From: DAITBA01 sp036824005
GTDB taxonomy: Bacteria > Pseudomonadota > Gammaproteobacteria > Burkholderiales > Rhodocyclaceae
DNA length: 64,000 bases
Reading direction: 5' to 3'
Assembly: GCA_036824005.1 (NCBI GenBank)
Contig: DAITBA010000019.1
Coordinates: 1-64,000, forward strand
The notes under the pieces were generated by a model, which had not been told where the DNA came from, ran no database searches, and saw only the letters and a list, made by a program, of their open reading frames with translations. This document shows, in pieces, positions 61,432 to 64,000 of this stretch (positions are counted from its first letter, which is position 1; each line of letters begins with the position of its first letter). The position numbers were made by a program, and so were the translations under genes.

Positions 61432-63483
61432 ATGAAACCGCGCGTATTCGTCGTCATGCCCTTCGGCGCCAAGCCGCTGGATGCCAACCCGGAGCGGGCG
61501 GCGACGTCATCCCCCGTGGCGCAGGTCGATTTCGATGCTGTCTATGACCAGCTTCTCAAACCTGCCATCGAGCAGGCCGGCTGCGAGCCCTTCCGCGCGG
61601 ACGAGGAACAAAGCGCGGGCGACATCCGCACTGATATGTTCTTCGAGCTGATCACCGCGGATTTCGTGCTCGCCGATGTGTCGGTTTTTAATCCCAATGT
61701 CTTCTATGAGCTGGGTGTGCGCCACGGCGCCGCGCCGCGCGGGACGATCCTGGTGAGCGGCGGCTGGGCGCGCGCGCCCTTCGACATCGCACCCGACCGC
61801 CGCTTCGTCTACAACGGGCGCCTGTTCGAGGTCGCCCATGACGGCGCTCCACCCGATCGTCATGCATTGCGCGGAGAAATCCGACGGCTCGCCGAAGACC
61901 TGGCGCGCATCATCGCCAGCGATCGGGAGAAGGTTTCCAGCCCGGTATTCGCCGCCCTGCCGGGCCTGAAGCCGGCCGACTGGAGCACCATCGAGAACGC
62001 GCGGGCGCGCTACTTCAACGTCGTCATCGACGAACTGGCGCGACGCGTCCAGACCGCCCGCGCCGACGGACTACCCGGCGACATCATGACGCTGGCCGAG
62101 GAGGCGCCGACCCGATTGCACGAGAGGCGGCTGCTGATGGAAGCCGCGAAGGGCTTGATGGATCTGCGCCGTTTCGAACCGGCTCGGGAACAACTGGAAC
62201 TGTTGCTGGAGCTGGTGCCCGAGGATCTGCCCGCCAAGCTGCAGCTTGCGTTGGTGCTGAACCGGTTGGACCGTACCCGCGAGGCCGAGCTCATGCTGCG
62301 CGAGGTGGCGGGCCTTGCGCCCAAAGACGTCGGCGTGCTGAGCGCTCTGGGCAGCGTCTACAAGGATCTGTGGGTCAGGCAATGGGAGGCTCTGCCCGAC
62401 CTCGCCCAGCGCCAGCGTACCGCCCTGCGCGGCTATGCCCTGGCTTCGCGCGCCACGCGTTACTACTACGAAGCGTTCCTCGGCAACCTCAATGCCTATT
62501 ACTCCGGCATTAACGCTCTGAGTCTGATCAAGCTTTGCGACCACCTCGGGCAGGCCGGCGACGAGGAGCTGACGGTGGCGCGGCACGCCGACATCGGCAT
62601 CGCCGAATCCCTGCAGCTCGCGCTGCGGGCAGTTCTGGCGAGCGACAATGTGCGGCGCGTGCCGCCGGCCGAGGAAGTGTGGGCAGAGGCGACGAAGGGC
62701 GAGCTCGATATCCTTCGTGGCGATGGCAAGCGGGCGCGCCACCAGTACCGCAAGGCCATCGGCCTGACCGATTGCTCCCTGTTTATGATCGAGTCCATGG
62801 TCGATCAGCTCAGGATGTACGAACGCCTGGGCTACCGCGGCGAGGTCCTGGCGGGCGTGATTGAGGATCTGGAATACGAAACGGCCCAGCGCCAGCTCAA
62901 GCGCTATGACAAGGTGGTGGTGTTCAGCGGCCACCGCACCGATCTGCCCGGGCGTGTGCCGCCGCGCTTCCCGGAGAGCAAGGCCGACGCCTGTGGCGCA
63001 GCCATCCGCACGCGTCTGGAAACCTGGGGCTTGGGCACGGGCAAGGCCGTGCTGGCGGTGTGCGGCGGAGCGCGCGGCGGCGACATTTTGTTCGCGGAAG
63101 CGTGCCGTGACCTGGACGCTGATGTCCGGCTGCTCGTGGCGCTGCCGGAGGCGGATTTCCTGGAGTCCTCGGTACGCAGCGAGGGTGGCGACTGGGTGGG
63201 GCGCTACTTCGCGCTGAAGAGTCATCCGCGCTGCAGGGTCTGCTTCCAGCACGAACGGCTGGGGCGGCCGGCGGATGAGAAGGATCGGCGTCTGCTTTAC
63301 GACCGCAACAACCTTTGGTGTTTAAACACGGCGCGGGCAGAGGTGGATGCGGCGAACCTGTACGTTCTCACGTTGTGGGATGAATCACAGCAGGCCGACG
63401 GCGCCGGCGGCACGCGCGATTTCGTGACGCGCGCCCGACGATACGCCAGCCATTGCGACAACATCAACCCGCTCGAACTGTAA
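61432..63483 (+). CDS. Three-part protein: deoxyribosyltransferase/TIR-like domain, TPR/TRAFs-binding region, SLOG-like domain
   Basis: 683 residues from the ATG at 61432 (GGAAGAGG upstream; a GTG at 61423 is less likely). Residues 1-165: VFVVMPFG, FFELITADFVLADVSVFNPNVFYELGVRHG, a Rossmann-like fold resembling nucleoside 2-deoxyribosyltransferases and TIR-like NAD-processing domains. Residues 225-480: TPR-like helices and RATRYYYEAFLGNLNAYYSGIN, the signature of the TRAFs-binding region (DUF4071) related to the centre of animal ASK/MAP3K kinases. Residues 493-650: VVFSGHR, AVCGGARGGDILFAEA and ANLYVLTLWD, a SLOG/LOG-like nucleotide-binding fold. The architecture suggests sensing or processing of a nucleotide or NAD signal. 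No partner gene is adjacent. Confidence 0.82.
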   Translation: MKPRVFVVMPFGAKPLDANPERAATSSPVAQVDFDAVYDQLLKPAIEQAGCEPFRADEEQSAGDIRTDMFFELITADFVLADVSVFNPNVFYELGVRHGAAPRGTILVSGGWARAPFDIAPDRRFVYNGRLFEVAHDGAPPDRHALRGEIRRLAEDLARIIASDREKVSSPVFAALPGLKPADWSTIENARARYFNVVIDELARRVQTARADGLPGDIMTLAEEAPTRLHERRLLMEAAKGLMDLRRFEPAREQLELLLELVPEDLPAKLQLALVLNRLDRTREAELMLREVAGLAPKDVGVLSALGSVYKDLWVRQWEALPDLAQRQRTALRGYALASRATRYYYEAFLGNLNAYYSGINALSLIKLCDHLGQAGDEELTVARHADIGIAESLQLALRAVLASDNVRRVPPAEEVWAEATKGELDILRGDGKRARHQYRKAIGLTDCSLFMIESMVDQLRMYERLGYRGEVLAGVIEDLEYETAQRQLKRYDKVVVFSGHRTDLPGRVPPRFPESKADACGAAIRTRLETWGLGTGKAVLAVCGGARGGDILFAEACRDLDADVRLLVALPEADFLESSVRSEGGDWVGRYFALKSHPRCRVCFQHERLGRPADEKDRRLLYDRNNLWCLNTARAEVDAANLYVLTLWDESQQADGAGGTRDFVTRARRYASHCDNINPLEL

Positions 63484-63540
63484 CGGCGGCCGACGCCGCT
63501 CGCCGACCTGACGGGTCCCTGCCGGCAGTTGGAACGCAGG

Positions 63541-64000
63541 TCAGTGGCGCAGGACGCTTGCGTAGCCGGACGCCGCGGCGGGCGGCATTGCTTCCCCGTC
63601 CGCCAGCGTGTCGTCGTCGCATTCCTCGATCGGCATGTCGTGCGGGATCTCCAGCAGATCGAGTACCTGATGGGCGATGCGGCGGCAGGCATTGGCCAAC
63701 GGTGTCGGCAAAGCCGCAGGGACCTGCTTCTGTAACAGCAGCTTCGTCGCCGAAAGCGTGTAGACCGGTTCCAGAATCCGGTTGCGATAGACGCTGAGCG
63801 ACATCTCCACGCTTCTCTGAGCCGCTTCGCGCTGCCAGGGATTGGTCGGCCACTGGCAGGGCAGGGCGAAGGCACGCGGGAAGGCCTCGAGATCCTTGAT
63901 CACCGTGCGGATGTCTTCTTGGGAATCGCGGAAGGGCAGCAACACGAGGTTGGCAAGGCTGTAGAGCCGGCGATCCATCTCCGTGCGATTGGCACCGCCG
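63541..64000 (-). CDS. ParA/MinD-like ATPase, C-terminal part, cut by window edge
   Basis: The frame is open to the right edge and reads GGANRTEMDRRLYSLANLVLLPFRDSQEDIRTVIKDLE, resembling the region after Walker B in ParA/CobQ-type P-loop ATPases (hydrophobic strand LVLLPFRDS and following helix). The Walker A motif would lie beyond the window. A first internal ATG is at 63978 but is probably not the start. The remaining ~120 residues are helical, with an acidic stretch near the end (EECDDDT). It is convergent with the SLOG protein gene, 57 bases away. The family call is tentative. Confidence 0.5.
   Translation of the reverse strand, partial: GGANRTEMDRRLYSLANLVLLPFRDSQEDIRTVIKDLEAFPRAFALPCQWPTNPWQREAAQRSVEMSLSVYRNRILEPVYTLSATKLLLQKQVPAALPTPLANACRRIAHQVLDLLEIPHDMPIEECDDDTLADGEAMPPAAASGYASVLRH

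Noticed and set aside
1..64000. CRISPR arrays, tRNA or rRNA genes
   Set aside because: No regularly spaced repeats with unique spacers and no cloverleaf or rRNA-like sequence were recognised; the only tandem repeat is the two-unit element at 51946-52136.

Overview
The window is a GC-rich chromosomal segment, most likely from a betaproteobacterium of the Rhodocyclales/Nitrosomonadales type. The main evidence is the gene order lptM-lysA / cyaY / mrcA / pilMNOPQ / aroK-aroB / dgt / gltBD followed by glmU-glmS, together with a PhaM-type PHA-granule protein. No rRNA, tRNA or CRISPR array was recognised. The genus cannot be read from the sequence.

Region 1 (1-13.8 kb) is devoted to copper. It holds the 3' part of a TonB-dependent receptor translationally coupled to an FmdE-like protein, a Tat-exported four-helix copper-storage protein (Csp1 type), a PCu(A)C chaperone, two NosL-family lipoprotein/Tat proteins, and a leftward run of a small membrane protein plus ten tightly packed genes. 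That run encodes SCO/SenC, a small secreted protein, an FtsX-type ABC permease and its ATPase, a polytopic protein with an HPHHHCPFC motif, a TlpA-like lipoprotein, a free-standing ATPase metal-binding domain, a Met/His-rich membrane protein, an HMA2-like membrane protein, a CopA-type Cu(I) ATPase and a TauE/SafE-UreH-like membrane protein. Three of the transcription units carry the same dyad (GCGNC-N5-GNCGC) centred about 42 bp upstream of the predicted start of transcription. This resembles recognition sites described for the RegA/PrrA/RoxR redox response regulators, so the units look like one regulon. No regulator gene and no nosZ is present in the window.

Region 2 (13.8-19.5 kb) holds a degraded outer-membrane transporter gene and an RND efflux pair. 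Region 3 (19.5-43.3 kb) is core housekeeping: lysine synthesis, frataxin, penicillin-binding protein 1A, type IV pilus assembly, shikimate pathway, dGTPase, glutamate synthase and UDP-GlcNAc synthesis. An intact IS1595-family element (30583-31615, with an 8-bp target duplication) sits exactly at the former aroB/dgt overlap and supplies a new aroB stop codon.

Region 4 (43.4-59.1 kb) looks like uptake and CoA-activation of branched or aromatic carboxylates. It contains fused isobutyryl-CoA mutase (IcmF) behind an ACGT-type operator, a Crp/Fnr regulator, an AMP-forming acyl-CoA synthetase, a complete Liv-type ABC transporter (its LivG carries an extra N-terminal domain), a PaaK-like ligase, an AMACR-like family III CoA-transferase/racemase and an AEC carrier. 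A tandem 94-bp palindromic repeat lies between livH and livM, and the livH stop codon falls within a 16-bp perfect hairpin.

Region 5 (59.1-64 kb) has a FIST sensor protein coupled to phaM, a small membrane protein, a striking three-part protein (deoxyribosyltransferase/TIR-like domain, TPR/TRAFs-binding region, SLOG-like domain), and the C-terminal part of a ParA-like gene that runs off the right edge.
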